From assembly GCA_963843285.1 (NCBI GenBank), contig CAWJJO010000015.1, forward strand, positions 1-64,000: 64,000 nt of DNA, read 5' to 3'. The position numbers and the translations under genes were made by a program. This document shows, one piece after another, positions 16,892 to 25,440 of the stretch. Under the pieces are notes generated by a model, which made no database searches, had not been told where the DNA came from, and saw nothing but the letters and a program-made list of their open reading frames with translations. Origin of the DNA: CAZDDB01 sp963843285. Lineage in GTDB: Bacteria > Acidobacteriota > HRBIN11 > JAKEFK01. Every line of letters starts with the position of its first letter. The stretch's first letter is position 1.

Positions 16892-18385
16892 CTAGAACCC
16901 GCCGGACATAATCCGCCACTGGTAGATCTTGAGATTGATTTCCCGCAGACGATGGGACAGGATTTTGCACAGAATATATAAAAAGTCGTAGCTGCTGGAG
17001 ACGTCGCGCGAGAGAATATCCGTAAGCAATCCACTCTCAATGGGAAGAACTGTTACGTCCGTATGAGCGCTGGCGTGAGCGGACCGCGGCGCCTGGTTGA
17101 TCAGCGCCATTTCTCCGAAAAAATCTCCCTTTTCCAGAATGGCCAACGCTTCTTCCCCCACACCCGGAATAAACTTGCTGATCCGGACCTGTCCTTCTAG
17201 GATGATGTACAATTCTTCGCCCGTGTCTCCTTCTATAAAAATCGTCTGACCGCTCCGGAAAAACTCTTCGTGACTGAACGTGGCAAGCAGCCGTAAATCC
17301 CTGGCCGATAGCCCTTTTTCTTTCAGTACCGCCATCTTCTTTTCCAAATCGACTCGGATCGCCTCTCCGACATTCCCGGCGTTCATCCTGTTCTCCTTGT
17401 CGGACGAATTCGCATCCAGAAAAAACGACTTCAATAACTCATTCGTCTCGCGGATCTGGTGGGACAGCGTTCTCCAAAAATGCCAGTAGAACTGGACCGC
17501 AAGGGATTTCCTGTTTTGGAGCAGTTCTTCCAGCTTCTCTTTAGATATGGAAAGCAGAACAGAATCTTCATTAGAAATCGCATCGGCCGAGTAGTGCAAT
17601 GAATCTATAAAATCCATTTCTCCAAAGAATTCACCGGCTCCCAGCCATGCGAGTACCTGTTCTCCAAAGGGTGTGGACTTGAGAATACGGACCGACCCGC
17701 TTTGAATAAAGAAAATGCCTTGCGAGAGATCATCCTCCCGGAAAATAACTTCATTCGCCCTTATGGATCGCATCGTAGTGATGCTTGCCGCCGCAATCAG
17801 TTCTTCGTTGGAAAGACCATTCATGATCGAGAAGCGCTTGAGCTCATCCACAAGCGCCGGAAGGGAAGGGTCGACCAGAGTACGGACTTCTTCCGTGACT
17901 ACAACGGACTTTTTGAGGGAAAGCGAATCCGCAAGATCCTGAAATACTTTTTTCCGTTTTTGAAACAGGTCATTGTATGTTTGTGCGTCCGTGCGGTTGA
18001 GGTCGGATAGTAATCTTCGGATTTGCGTCTGATAGTAGGATGTTTTGCTACTGTCCGCGGCGCCGGACAATATGTAGGCATCGACAAACGATTCCAGCGC
18101 TTCTTCCGGGCGCCCTAATCCGGACAGGATATTCCCGAGATGTTTGTAAATGTCCTCATAAAATGGATCGAGATCGCGTGCTTTCAAAAAAGCGGTCAAG
18201 GCGTGTTCCTGATCCCAGGTTTCCAAGTAGATTTTCCCCAGTAGAAAGTGAGTTTTTGAAACGTTTGCAAATCGCGATCGGGAAACTTCCAGAAGCTCCC
18301 GAGATTCCTGAATCTTGCCCCGCGAATAGTAGAGTGTCGCCAGACTCAAATACTTCTGTGCCAATAATTCTTCGTCTTTCCCCAT
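16892..18385 (-). CDS. TPR protein with two cyclic-nucleotide-binding domains
   Basis: 497 residues from ATG 18385 (MGKDEELLAQKYLSL). TPR-like repeats occupy ~1-130, then two cNMP domains near 225-340 and 380-490. The second has FFGEMALINQAPRSAHA, a canonical phosphate-binding cassette with Arg. The first reads FFGEMDFIDSLHYSADA and lacks that Arg, so it may not bind. No DNA-binding or kinase domain is seen; the protein ends in cap helices. Longer readings upstream (to 18544) translate a CGACCACAAGGGTCG repeat and are not native. Convergent with the STAS gene. Confidence 0.85.
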   Translation of the reverse strand: MGKDEELLAQKYLSLATLYYSRGKIQESRELLEVSRSRFANVSKTHFLLGKIYLETWDQEHALTAFLKARDLDPFYEDIYKHLGNILSGLGRPEEALESFVDAYILSGAADSSKTSYYQTQIRRLLSDLNRTDAQTYNDLFQKRKKVFQDLADSLSLKKSVVVTEEVRTLVDPSLPALVDELKRFSIMNGLSNEELIAAASITTMRSIRANEVIFREDDLSQGIFFIQSGSVRILKSTPFGEQVLAWLGAGEFFGEMDFIDSLHYSADAISNEDSVLLSISKEKLEELLQNRKSLAVQFYWHFWRTLSHQIRETNELLKSFFLDANSSDKENRMNAGNVGEAIRVDLEKKMAVLKEKGLSARDLRLLATFSHEEFFRSGQTIFIEGDTGEELYIILEGQVRISKFIPGVGEEALAILEKGDFFGEMALINQAPRSAHASAHTDVTVLPIESGLLTDILSRDVSSSYDFLYILCKILSHRLREINLKIYQWRIMSGGF

Positions 18386-18413
18386 ATGCGTAATGGGAAG
18401 TTTAACACAGCGT

Positions 18414-18490
18414 GGTAGGGGCGACCCTTGTGGTCGCCCGCAATAGAAAATTGCACTTTCGTCAGGGCGACCACAAGGGTCGCTCCTACC
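18414..18490. repeat. Inverted repeat GGTAGGGGCGACCCTTGTGG
   Basis: 26-bp arms, nearly perfect, joined by a ~25-nt loop. The same family recurs at 49185-49264. Ends are GGTAGGGG and TCCTACC, resembling the TAGGGG...CCCCTA ends of the composite elements. It lies between divergent genes. Confidence 0.9.
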
Positions 18491-18573
18491 TGCTTTATGT
18501 AACCATTTGGTTACATACCTCCTTTCGCATTGCGTTGACGCCACCGGTACAGGATGACTACTATCAAATTGTC

Positions 18574-19626
18574 ATGACAAGACGAATCATTCTCGCATTT
18601 TTCTGTTTACTCCTGCTCACCGGTTCGTCGTTTGCGGATCAAGAACGACTGGCCTTCATTTATTATTATGCCTGGTATGGAAACGAAGAATCAGATTCTC
18701 AGTGGATCCACTGGCAGGATTACGGCCATCAGCCTCCTGAGGATCTTTCGTCTGCTTACTATCCGAAACTCGGTTCTTACAGCAGCCGCAACATTGCGAC
18801 TATCGATCAACATATGCGATGGATTGCTGGCGCCAATCTGAATGTTCTGATCTACTCCTGGTGGGGGCGAGACGATCCTACGAATGCAGTCGCAAGATCT
18901 GTCCTGGATGCCGCTGCCGATTACAACCTGAAGGTTGCGTTCCTGATTGAGCCGTATGAGGGGCGATCCTCTGCCGGCGTTCTTTCCGATATCGAATACA
19001 TACATGAACAATACGAAAACCATCCCGCTTTTTTTCGGTTTGCCAGAAAAACGAATTACGGAAAGAGTTCCGCTCGCAGGACGTTTATTTTTTTGTATCA
19101 GCCCGATTTTTCCGATGAGGAATTGAGACGGCTGTCGGACGCAGTTCATATCAGCCTGTGCGATTCCATTCTTTTACTCCAATCGACGGATGCCAGTTTG
19201 ATTGACCGGACACACGCCGATGGAATTTTCGCGTATGAGGCGGTCCAGCCAATCATGGATCTTTATCCCGGGATCACGGAAGCTGTGCGCAGCGAAGACA
19301 GCATTTTCATTCCCTGTGTTTCGCCCGGTTTCAATGTAAACAGGACGTTTAGAAACAAATCGTCGTTGTATCGTCCCCGCGCTCATGGAAAGACATATGA
19401 CAAATGGTGGGAAAGAGCACTTGTTGCGGAACCGGAATTCGTCGCAATTCTCACATTTAACGAATGGCATGAAGGAACGCAGATTGAGCCTGCAATTCGA
19501 AATAAGAAATTCGGGAACCGATACCTTTCCTATGAACACGCATACAGGAAAAGAGGCAAGGCGGCGCAGGAAAGTTATCTTCGCAGAACCGCCCGCTGGA
19601 TCGATCTATTTCAGCAGATTCCATGA
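18574..19626 (+). CDS. Secreted glycoside hydrolase family 99-like protein
   Basis: 350 residues from ATG 18574, with a signal peptide (MTRRIILAFFCLLLLTGSSFA). FIYYYAWYGNEESD, LGSYSSRN, LIYSWWG and particularly FNEWHEGTQIEPA match the GH99 endo-alpha-mannosidase/GH71-like superfamily, where the acidic residues of NEWHEGTQIEP are catalytic. It probably acts on glycans outside the cytoplasm; the substrate is unknown. Its stop overlaps the next gene by 4 bp (ATGA). Longer readings back to 18412 translate the repeat at 18414-18490. Confidence 0.82.
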   Translation: MTRRIILAFFCLLLLTGSSFADQERLAFIYYYAWYGNEESDSQWIHWQDYGHQPPEDLSSAYYPKLGSYSSRNIATIDQHMRWIAGANLNVLIYSWWGRDDPTNAVARSVLDAAADYNLKVAFLIEPYEGRSSAGVLSDIEYIHEQYENHPAFFRFARKTNYGKSSARRTFIFLYQPDFSDEELRRLSDAVHISLCDSILLLQSTDASLIDRTHADGIFAYEAVQPIMDLYPGITEAVRSEDSIFIPCVSPGFNVNRTFRNKSSLYRPRAHGKTYDKWWERALVAEPEFVAILTFNEWHEGTQIEPAIRNKKFGNRYLSYEHAYRKRGKAAQESYLRRTARWIDLFQQIP

Positions 19627-20342
19627 ACGTTCGAACCATTGCCTGTCAGCAGCCGCTGCATAAACCTCTTTCGGAAGAAACTCTAAAACGGATCCGCGAA
19701 TACGCTCCCGACTTTGTATGTCTACCGGAACACTATCCGCTCTCAAAACAGATTCAGAATCTGGAACAGGCGGCCTCGAACTATCTGGAGCGCAAGAGCT
19801 ATCTCGCCGGTGTATCCAAAGAATTCGATGGAGTTCTGATCGGCGGAACTCTGACGGAAAAGACTCCGCAGGGCTACTACAACACGTGCTATGTGTTCGA
19901 AGCGGGCCGCGAGGTTGGCTTCTATCGTAAGGTCCACCCAACTTCGGGAGAGCAGGCAAGGGGAGTTTTGCAGGGTACCGAGTTCAAGGTATTTGATGTG
20001 AGAAATGTCCGGGCGGGAGTTTTGATTTGCGCCGACATATTGAGTGAGCGTTCGTTTGAGGAGCTTGGATCACTCGGCTGTCAGATCACGTTTGTTCCAA
20101 CCGCATCCCCGTTCCGCCAGGGAGAGACGATCGAAGAGAAGTTCGAACGCGATCGCTCTATTTTCTTAGATGGAGCGCGTAAGATTCACTGCTCGATCGT
20201 CAAGACTTGCGGTGTGGGCACGACATTCGGCCATCCCATCCAGGGTCGCAGTCTCATCGCAACGCCGGAAAGAATTGTAGCCCGCGCTGAGCCGTCCCAG
20301 GAGCACGAACCGTTGCTTCTCTTCGCCGAACTGGACGTGTAG
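19623..20342 (+). CDS. Carbon-nitrogen hydrolase (nitrilase superfamily)
   Basis: 239 residues. The Glu-Lys-Cys triad is visible: E in VCLPEHYP, K in GFYRKVHP, C in AGVLICADI. Such enzymes hydrolyse amide or nitrile bonds; the substrate cannot be told. Translationally coupled to the GH99-like gene. The last codon and the TAG stop (20340-20342) run straight into a TAGGG... repeat, so the stop is supplied by that element. Confidence 0.85.
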   Translation: MNVRTIACQQPLHKPLSEETLKRIREYAPDFVCLPEHYPLSKQIQNLEQAASNYLERKSYLAGVSKEFDGVLIGGTLTEKTPQGYYNTCYVFEAGREVGFYRKVHPTSGEQARGVLQGTEFKVFDVRNVRAGVLICADILSERSFEELGSLGCQITFVPTASPFRQGETIEEKFERDRSIFLDGARKIHCSIVKTCGVGTTFGHPIQGRSLIATPERIVARAEPSQEHEPLLLFAELDV

Positions 20343-20598
20343 GGACATGCACTTGCCGCCTTGTAGGGGCCATGCATTTGCCGTGTGAAGCAGACCGATC
20401 GTCAAAGTGGTGTTTCCGGGAAAGCAATTTTTAGATCGTTGAAGTGCATGCAAATGCACGGCCCGTTGTTGCATGGATGATTCGCACTTCGCTAGGCGGG
20501 CTGAGCATTTTCTGCAGCCATCACAATCATGCCAAAGCGCGGGAACTGCTCCGCTGAGCATTCGGAACAAAACTTCGTCGGAACATGCTCAGCTCCTA
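20340..20598. repeat. Composite double-hairpin element, copy 1 (core 20364-20598)
   Basis: Starts TAGGGGCCATGCATTTGCC (preceded by a partial duplicate TAGGGACATGCACTTGCC at 20340), with a mid part GCAAATGCACGGCCC...GGGCTGAGCATTTTC, and ends ATGCTCAGCTCCTA. Each half can fold on itself: a GTGCATTTGC hairpin and a GCTGAGCA hairpin. The TAG at 20340-20342 is the stop of the upstream + gene, and the CTA at 20596-20598 is the stop (TAG) of the - gene. Core length 235 bp, as in copies 2 and 3. Confidence 0.88.
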
Positions 20599-22956
20599 CT
20601 GGCTGTACAACCGCAACTGCGGGATCACCTGCTTTGCCTGGCTCGGACTGGACCAGGACAGGATCGCGCTTGCCGTGGCATTCTTCTCAAAGTACTCCAT
20701 CGTGATCGTATACTTTTGCCCGCCTGTCAGCGCAATTGTGCCGGTCCGCTCTCCGGCATTGTTGACCCATGCGTTGATGATCAACTGGCCATTCACATAA
20801 AGACGAACACCATCATTCACGTTTGCGTAGAATGTGTATGTTTCTGTGAACTGTGGTTGCACCTGGCCGGCCCAACGAACGCTAAATGTATCGGCAGCAA
20901 TGCCGGCAGCCGGCGATCCTTTTCCCCAGTTGAAATTCACTGTGGGATCTACGCGAATCAATTTCTGAAGGGTGAAGTTATTGTTATCGAAATAGGTGCC
21001 GGTCAATCCGTTTCCGGTTGGCGCATTTGAGCTGAATGTAGCCGTATATGTGGTGTTTGAAGATGGAGTGGAGATTAGATGGCTGATCGCGCCGCTATCC
21101 GACCACGAGACAAAGTTATAGGTTGTTGCGCCGACCGTTTGCGGCGAAACCGCTTCGATCGTGCGCTGCATTCCGACGACACCAACAAACGAATAAGGCG
21201 CGGTGACGGGTATGCTGTCTAATTTCAACTGCAAGCCGGTTGGGTTGGATGCAAGCGTGATGGTGGCTTTTCGCGGAAAGATTTCACGATACGAAGTGTG
21301 AGTCAATCCGCCGGAATCTTTGACTGTAAGATAAATTCTGTACCACTGGTTATCGCTGGTCTCGCCGGTCACCGGAAGTGTAAACGATCCGGTCTTCGAT
21401 CCGGTTGTAGGCGCGATAAACGGATGGGTGTGCTGATCGTGATGCAGATCGACCTGCCATGTAAATCCACTTGCCGGAATCGTAATATCCTCGGGGTCTG
21501 TTCCGGTTCCAGAGTAACTAATCGTTTCACCACCGCTGTAAAACGTTCCAACAACAGGCGTATCGATCGTACCTGTGGGTGCGCCGTTCGGCGTTACGGT
21601 GAGAGTAGCATCGTTGCTGGTGGCGTTTCCGAAACTGTTTGTGACCACGCAGCGGAAAAGTGCGCCGCTATCGGACAACTGTGCGTTAGTCTGAGTATAG
21701 CTTGAAGAGGTTGCGCCTGAGATACCCACATGGTTTTTTTCCCATTGGTAGCTGAGTGGCGCTGTTCCGGATGCAACGACAGTAAATGTTGCAGATGCAC
21801 CAACTGAAACAGTCTTGTTGGCCGGATGTGTTGTAATGCTCGGCGCCTCGCTTGCGGTATATGTGATTTTTTGAACGACACCACCGCTGCGGGCGAGATA
21901 ATAGAGGCTGCCGTCCGGCTGAACTTTCAGATCCACCGGGTTGCCTGAAATGCTGGTAGCAAAACCGGTTGCCGTATTGGTGGATGGATCGAATAGACGG
22001 ATCCAATTACTGCAATAATCCGCAAAAAAATACTTGCCGGCATAACTTGCTGGAAACTGTGCCGTTGTTGGATTGTAAAATGTACCGCCGGTGATCGCGC
22101 ATCCCAGTGTGCTGCCGCTACCGTGTCCGTAGGCAAAGAGCGGACAACGGTAAGTGGTGCAGCTTGCGACACCTTCTGCGTTTGGCCATCCGTAATTTGA
22201 GCCCACGATGCCGTCGTTAATTTCTTCCCATGTGTTTTGACCAACATCATCGATAAACATGCGCCCCGTGCCTGGTTGAAAGGCAAACATGAATGGATTG
22301 CGCAATCCCATTGCCCAGATCGCCTGATTCTTTCCGGATGTTTGCGCTAGAAAAGGATTGTCCGCAGGAATCGTGCCGTCCGAATTCAAACGAAGTATTT
22401 TCCCCAGAACATTTGCAAAACTCTGAGCATTGGATCCGGTTGCATTCTCCCCGACGGCCGCATACAGCTTGCCGTCCGGTCCAAAATGGATTGCGCCGCC
22501 ATTGTGATTTGTAGCTCCACTCAAATTATCCAGATTCAGAATTATTACTTCGCTTCCTGCTACCGCCACGTTTCCATTCGCGGTAAAGCGGCTGATGCGA
22601 TTGTGGATCGCAGGAGTTGTTGCCGTGTAGTAGATATACACGAAATGATTGGTTGCGAAATTTGGATCAAAAGTAACACCGAGTAGTCCTCGTTCCCCGG
22701 AGGAATTGACGGTAACCGTCAAGAAGGGCGTAGCCAGTAGTGAGCCGCCGCTAATTACGCGCAGGTTTCCACCCTGTTCACACACGAAAATTCGGCCATC
22801 AGGAGCAAACTCCATCGCCGTAGGACTCGAAAGACCCGAGACGATTGTGGTTTCCGCAAACCCGTTTGGGAGGACTGAAGCATTTGCTGCGGGGCAGATC
22901 AATAGAAGCAGAAGAAATATAGAAAAAGAAAGAAACCTTGGATGGTTTGAAATCAT
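20596..22956 (-). CDS. Secreted PQQ-type sugar dehydrogenase-like protein with Ig and PA14 domains
   Basis: 786 residues; the signal peptide ends around ANA at 26. Residues ~32-365 form a glucose/sorbosone dehydrogenase-type propeller (GLSSPTAMEFAPDGRIFVCEQ, NHNGGAIHFGPDGKLY, WAMGLRNPFMFAFQ, EINDGIVGSNYGWP). Next is an Ig-like domain (SVGASATFTVVASG...YQWEKN) and a middle region with Big-like repeats. A PA14 domain closes the protein (~640-780; YTFYANVNDGVRLYVNGQ), normally a carbohydrate-binding module. Likely a periplasmic or surface aldose oxidoreductase or a sugar-binding propeller. The TAG stop comes from the composite repeat. Confidence 0.88.
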   Translation of the reverse strand: MISNHPRFLSFSIFLLLLLICPAANASVLPNGFAETTIVSGLSSPTAMEFAPDGRIFVCEQGGNLRVISGGSLLATPFLTVTVNSSGERGLLGVTFDPNFATNHFVYIYYTATTPAIHNRISRFTANGNVAVAGSEVIILNLDNLSGATNHNGGAIHFGPDGKLYAAVGENATGSNAQSFANVLGKILRLNSDGTIPADNPFLAQTSGKNQAIWAMGLRNPFMFAFQPGTGRMFIDDVGQNTWEEINDGIVGSNYGWPNAEGVASCTTYRCPLFAYGHGSGSTLGCAITGGTFYNPTTAQFPASYAGKYFFADYCSNWIRLFDPSTNTATGFATSISGNPVDLKVQPDGSLYYLARSGGVVQKITYTASEAPSITTHPANKTVSVGASATFTVVASGTAPLSYQWEKNHVGISGATSSSYTQTNAQLSDSGALFRCVVTNSFGNATSNDATLTVTPNGAPTGTIDTPVVGTFYSGGETISYSGTGTDPEDITIPASGFTWQVDLHHDQHTHPFIAPTTGSKTGSFTLPVTGETSDNQWYRIYLTVKDSGGLTHTSYREIFPRKATITLASNPTGLQLKLDSIPVTAPYSFVGVVGMQRTIEAVSPQTVGATTYNFVSWSDSGAISHLISTPSSNTTYTATFSSNAPTGNGLTGTYFDNNNFTLQKLIRVDPTVNFNWGKGSPAAGIAADTFSVRWAGQVQPQFTETYTFYANVNDGVRLYVNGQLIINAWVNNAGERTGTIALTGGQKYTITMEYFEKNATASAILSWSSPSQAKQVIPQLRLYSQ

Positions 22957-23011
22957 CTCTATACCTCCCAGAGTCCGAAATTATCGACTATTGTACACCA
23001 TCTGGCGGCTT

Positions 23012-24421
23012 TCAGTGCGTTTTGAGCAGCTCGTATCCTTCGGAGCGGGCAACATAAGTCGCAGCCGTGAGATCTCCGACGACATTCAGAGTCGTGCGGC
23101 ACATATCCAGGATGCGATCCAGACCAAGAACGATTGCAATCAAGGATGGATTGATTCCGATCTGGGTCAATACCACGATAATAAAAGGAATCGAGCCGGA
23201 AGGAACGCCGGCCGTTCCGATTCCTCCCAGAATGGCGAGATAAGCTACAAGAATCTGCGTGCCCACCGAAAGATCGATACCGGAAAGTTGTGCCAGAAAC
23301 AGAACAGTCACGCCTTCATAAAGCGCCGTGCCATTTTGATTTGCAGTTGCGCCGATCGTCAACACAAAACTGTTAATCTCACGCGGGACACCGAGATTTG
23401 TTTCGGAAACTCGCAATGCTGTCGGTAACGTTGCATTCGATGAAGACGTGGAAAAAGCCGTGAGCATGACCGTTTTTACGCGTCGGAAGAACTCCAGTGG
23501 CGGGATACGGGAAAGAACGGAAACAGAAATGGAATAAATCACAAACATATGAATTGCCAATCCGGCAAGGACCGTAAAGAAAAACCACGCGAGCGCCTGC
23601 AATAGATCCATTCCAAAACGGGCAATGTTGTTAAACAGAAGGCACGCCACGGCAAAGGGCGCAATTTTCATGATCATGTCGATGATCTTGGTAGACGCGT
23701 GAAATAGACCGTCGAGGGCCCCGAGCAAAGGCGCCGAAACATCGGATCTGGTCAGAGTGATCGCCAGGCCGAGGATGACGCTAAAAGCCATCAAGTGCAG
23801 CATGTTCGGTGTCTCGCTTGCGACTGCGGCAACCGGGTTGGAAGGAATGAGTGTCTTCACGACTGTCATCATCGGCGAATCGTTATCGCCTGTTTTTCGC
23901 ACTTTCTCCATCTGTTTGGATGCCTCGACGCCGTAGGTTTGTTCCAGCGCGGCTGCGGTCGCTGCATCGACTCTCTTTCCGGGTTTTACCAGATTCACGG
24001 CTCCGATCCCGATCAGTACGGAGATTGCCGAAATCACAAGTGTATATACGAACGTTTTCAAACCGATGCGCCCTAGCTTTCTGATGTCGCCGATTCCGGC
24101 AACGCCGATTACAAGTGAAGAAAAAACCAGAGGGATGACGCTCATCAGAAGCAACCGCAAGAAAAGATGTCCGATCGGTTCTGTAACGTGTCTTATAATC
24201 CAGGCAACACGGGGATCATTCCCACCCACAATAGAATTTACCAGGACGCCTGCAACGACTCCGGCAAATAGTCCGAGAAGGATTCGTCTGTGAAGCGGCA
24301 ATCCACGCGGTTTGTCCGGTGTGGAATCTTTCAGATCTGTGGTAGCTTCGCGCTCAAAAGCATTCGCGTCTATACCGTTCACATCTTTGGTTACAGGTCC
24401 TGAATTCTCCATGTGCTCCAC
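23012..24421 (-). CDS. Dicarboxylate/amino acid:cation symporter (DAACS)
   Basis: 469 residues. Conserved GltPh/DctA motifs: TSSSNATLPTALR (HP1 serine-rich), ATANQNGTALYEG (in place of NMDGTA), GTAGVPSGS (HP2), and a final GLDRILDMCRTTLNVVGD with the substrate-binding Asp/Asn helix. Imports glutamate, aspartate or C4-dicarboxylates with Na+ or H+. A hydrophilic ~45-residue N-terminus precedes the first TM. GGAG lies 4 nt before ATG 24421. It follows the Uxx-star gene on the same strand; the bSECIS-like hairpin lies in the gap. Confidence 0.93.
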   Translation of the reverse strand: MEHMENSGPVTKDVNGIDANAFEREATTDLKDSTPDKPRGLPLHRRILLGLFAGVVAGVLVNSIVGGNDPRVAWIIRHVTEPIGHLFLRLLLMSVIPLVFSSLVIGVAGIGDIRKLGRIGLKTFVYTLVISAISVLIGIGAVNLVKPGKRVDAATAAALEQTYGVEASKQMEKVRKTGDNDSPMMTVVKTLIPSNPVAAVASETPNMLHLMAFSVILGLAITLTRSDVSAPLLGALDGLFHASTKIIDMIMKIAPFAVACLLFNNIARFGMDLLQALAWFFFTVLAGLAIHMFVIYSISVSVLSRIPPLEFFRRVKTVMLTAFSTSSSNATLPTALRVSETNLGVPREINSFVLTIGATANQNGTALYEGVTVLFLAQLSGIDLSVGTQILVAYLAILGGIGTAGVPSGSIPFIIVVLTQIGINPSLIAIVLGLDRILDMCRTTLNVVGDLTAATYVARSEGYELLKTH

Positions 24422-24456
24422 GATTTCATACTTTAAGGGGCGGGTCGTCGCGTTGT

Positions 24457-24473
24457 GCCTCCAAACTGGCGGC
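24457..24473 (-). promoter_or_regulatory. Candidate bacterial SECIS hairpin
   Basis: Read on the minus strand 12 nt after the TGA: GCCGCCAGTTTGGAGGC. It folds as GCC/GGC, a G-A mismatch, CCA/TGG and a GTT loop whose first base is G. The loop starts 19 nt after the TGA. A small apical loop with an early G about 16-37 nt past UGA is the known bSECIS rule. The stem is short, so this is a candidate only. Confidence 0.5.
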
Positions 24474-24476
24474 TAG

Positions 24477-24704
24477 CTAGACTTCTCAGGTGCCGCCGTT
24501 GTATCCGATCGTGACCCGTCCCTCTTCAACTATCACGGGAACTTCACGCACTCCACCGGAAAACTCGAGCATACGCTTGAGCTGGGAAGGATCTCGGATC
24601 ACATTGATGTATTCAAACTTCTTTCCTTGTCGCGCGTAATCCTGGCGAGCCTCGCTTGTGTATGGGCAGCTATCTTTTCCAAAAATCAAAGTGACATCAG
24701 ACAT
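24477..24704 (-). CDS. Uxx-star family glutaredoxin-like selenoprotein (TGA read as Sec)
   Basis: 72 residues to an in-frame TGA (24488-24486), then GAA GTC TAG, giving ...GYNGGT-U-E-V-stop. The family is named for exactly this U-x-x-stop ending. The body has DSCPYTSEARQDYARQG (CPYT, glutaredoxin-like), EVPVIVEEGRVTIG and the beta-beta-alpha layout of a thioredoxin fold. ATG 24704 lies one base after the stop of the Cys-rich gene, so it is coupled to it. If TGA were a stop the protein would lose its family-defining redox residue. A thiol/selenol redox role is likely; the substrate is unknown. No sel genes are in the window. Confidence 0.8.
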
Positions 24705-24705
24705 T

Positions 24706-25356
24706 CTAGTGATCAAACCCCGGACGTTGAAACGTCTTGTGACCGGGAAATTCCCGATCCACATCTTCAATCAGTTCATAGATCATGTTTAATAAAGGCA
24801 TGATGTCGGCATGCATCGGCTTGTTCTGTTCGTAGACTTTTGTGAGCGCATCAAGCGAGCGGAGAAGACCAAGGTATGCCACTTTTGCGCTACCGTCCGA
24901 GTCGTTGGGATATCCTTCGATCGCAGATTTTCTTTTTCTTCCGCCGAGTGCGCGATCCAATTTGACCGCGATTTGCATGTGATACCAGGAGAGCACTTCA
25001 AAACAATCCTGTAGATGGGCCATTCGCGAAGGATCGGCGCCGTTGCTTTCCTCTTCGTGAAGATAACTGCTCAGCGGATCCAGAAAGTGGTGGCAATCCA
25101 TTGCAAATTTATGCGCTTTGATATGAAGCGGGCTTCCGGACAGGTTGATTCGTTCAGGCAGGACAATCGGCTCTTCCGCTTCGTCGACTTCGATCTCCTT
25201 GTTCTCGATCAACTGACGGCACATATCCATCGCTTCTTTCAGATTTTCTTCCACGTCCTGCAATACAAGTTCGAGATCGTCGGGGTCTTCTCCCTTAGAC
25301 AGGTGTTCGCCGCGCTGTCTGGATTCCTGAAAATAAAGAAGACAACGTGAGGTCAT
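24706..25356 (-). CDS. Conserved Cys-rich-N-terminus protein of unknown function (5' end frameshifted)
   Basis: The ATG at 25356 gives 216 residues (MTSRCLLYFQE...), but the same frame continues upstream with SCDRWCERCP (25357-25386), a dense Cys cluster that looks like a metal site with TSRC. No ATG exists in that frame. ATG 25438, two bases after the upstream stop, opens another frame (MGAKIDPEADFISG). Removing one T from the TTTT near 25395 would join them into MGAKIDPEADFISG..DSCDRWCERCPMTSRC. The C-terminal part is mostly helical and acidic. The next gene is the Uxx-star protein, one base away, which suggests a shared redox function (inference). Confidence 0.6.
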   Translation of the reverse strand: MTSRCLLYFQESRQRGEHLSKGEDPDDLELVLQDVEENLKEAMDMCRQLIENKEIEVDEAEEPIVLPERINLSGSPLHIKAHKFAMDCHHFLDPLSSYLHEEESNGADPSRMAHLQDCFEVLSWYHMQIAVKLDRALGGRKRKSAIEGYPNDSDGSAKVAYLGLLRSLDALTKVYEQNKPMHADIMPLLNMIYELIEDVDREFPGHKTFQRPGFDH

Positions 25357-25440
25357 CGGACAGCGTTCGCACCAGCGATCGCAAGAATCTGAAAATTCCC
25401 GAAATAAAATCAGCTTCCGGATCGATTTTGGCGCCCATCT

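Noticed and set aside
18386..18544. Extension of the cNMP protein to 18544 (and of the GH99 gene back to 18412)
   Set aside because: Both readings pass through the 18414-18490 inverted repeat and give repeat-derived sequence with no family match; good ATG starts exist at 18385 and 18574.
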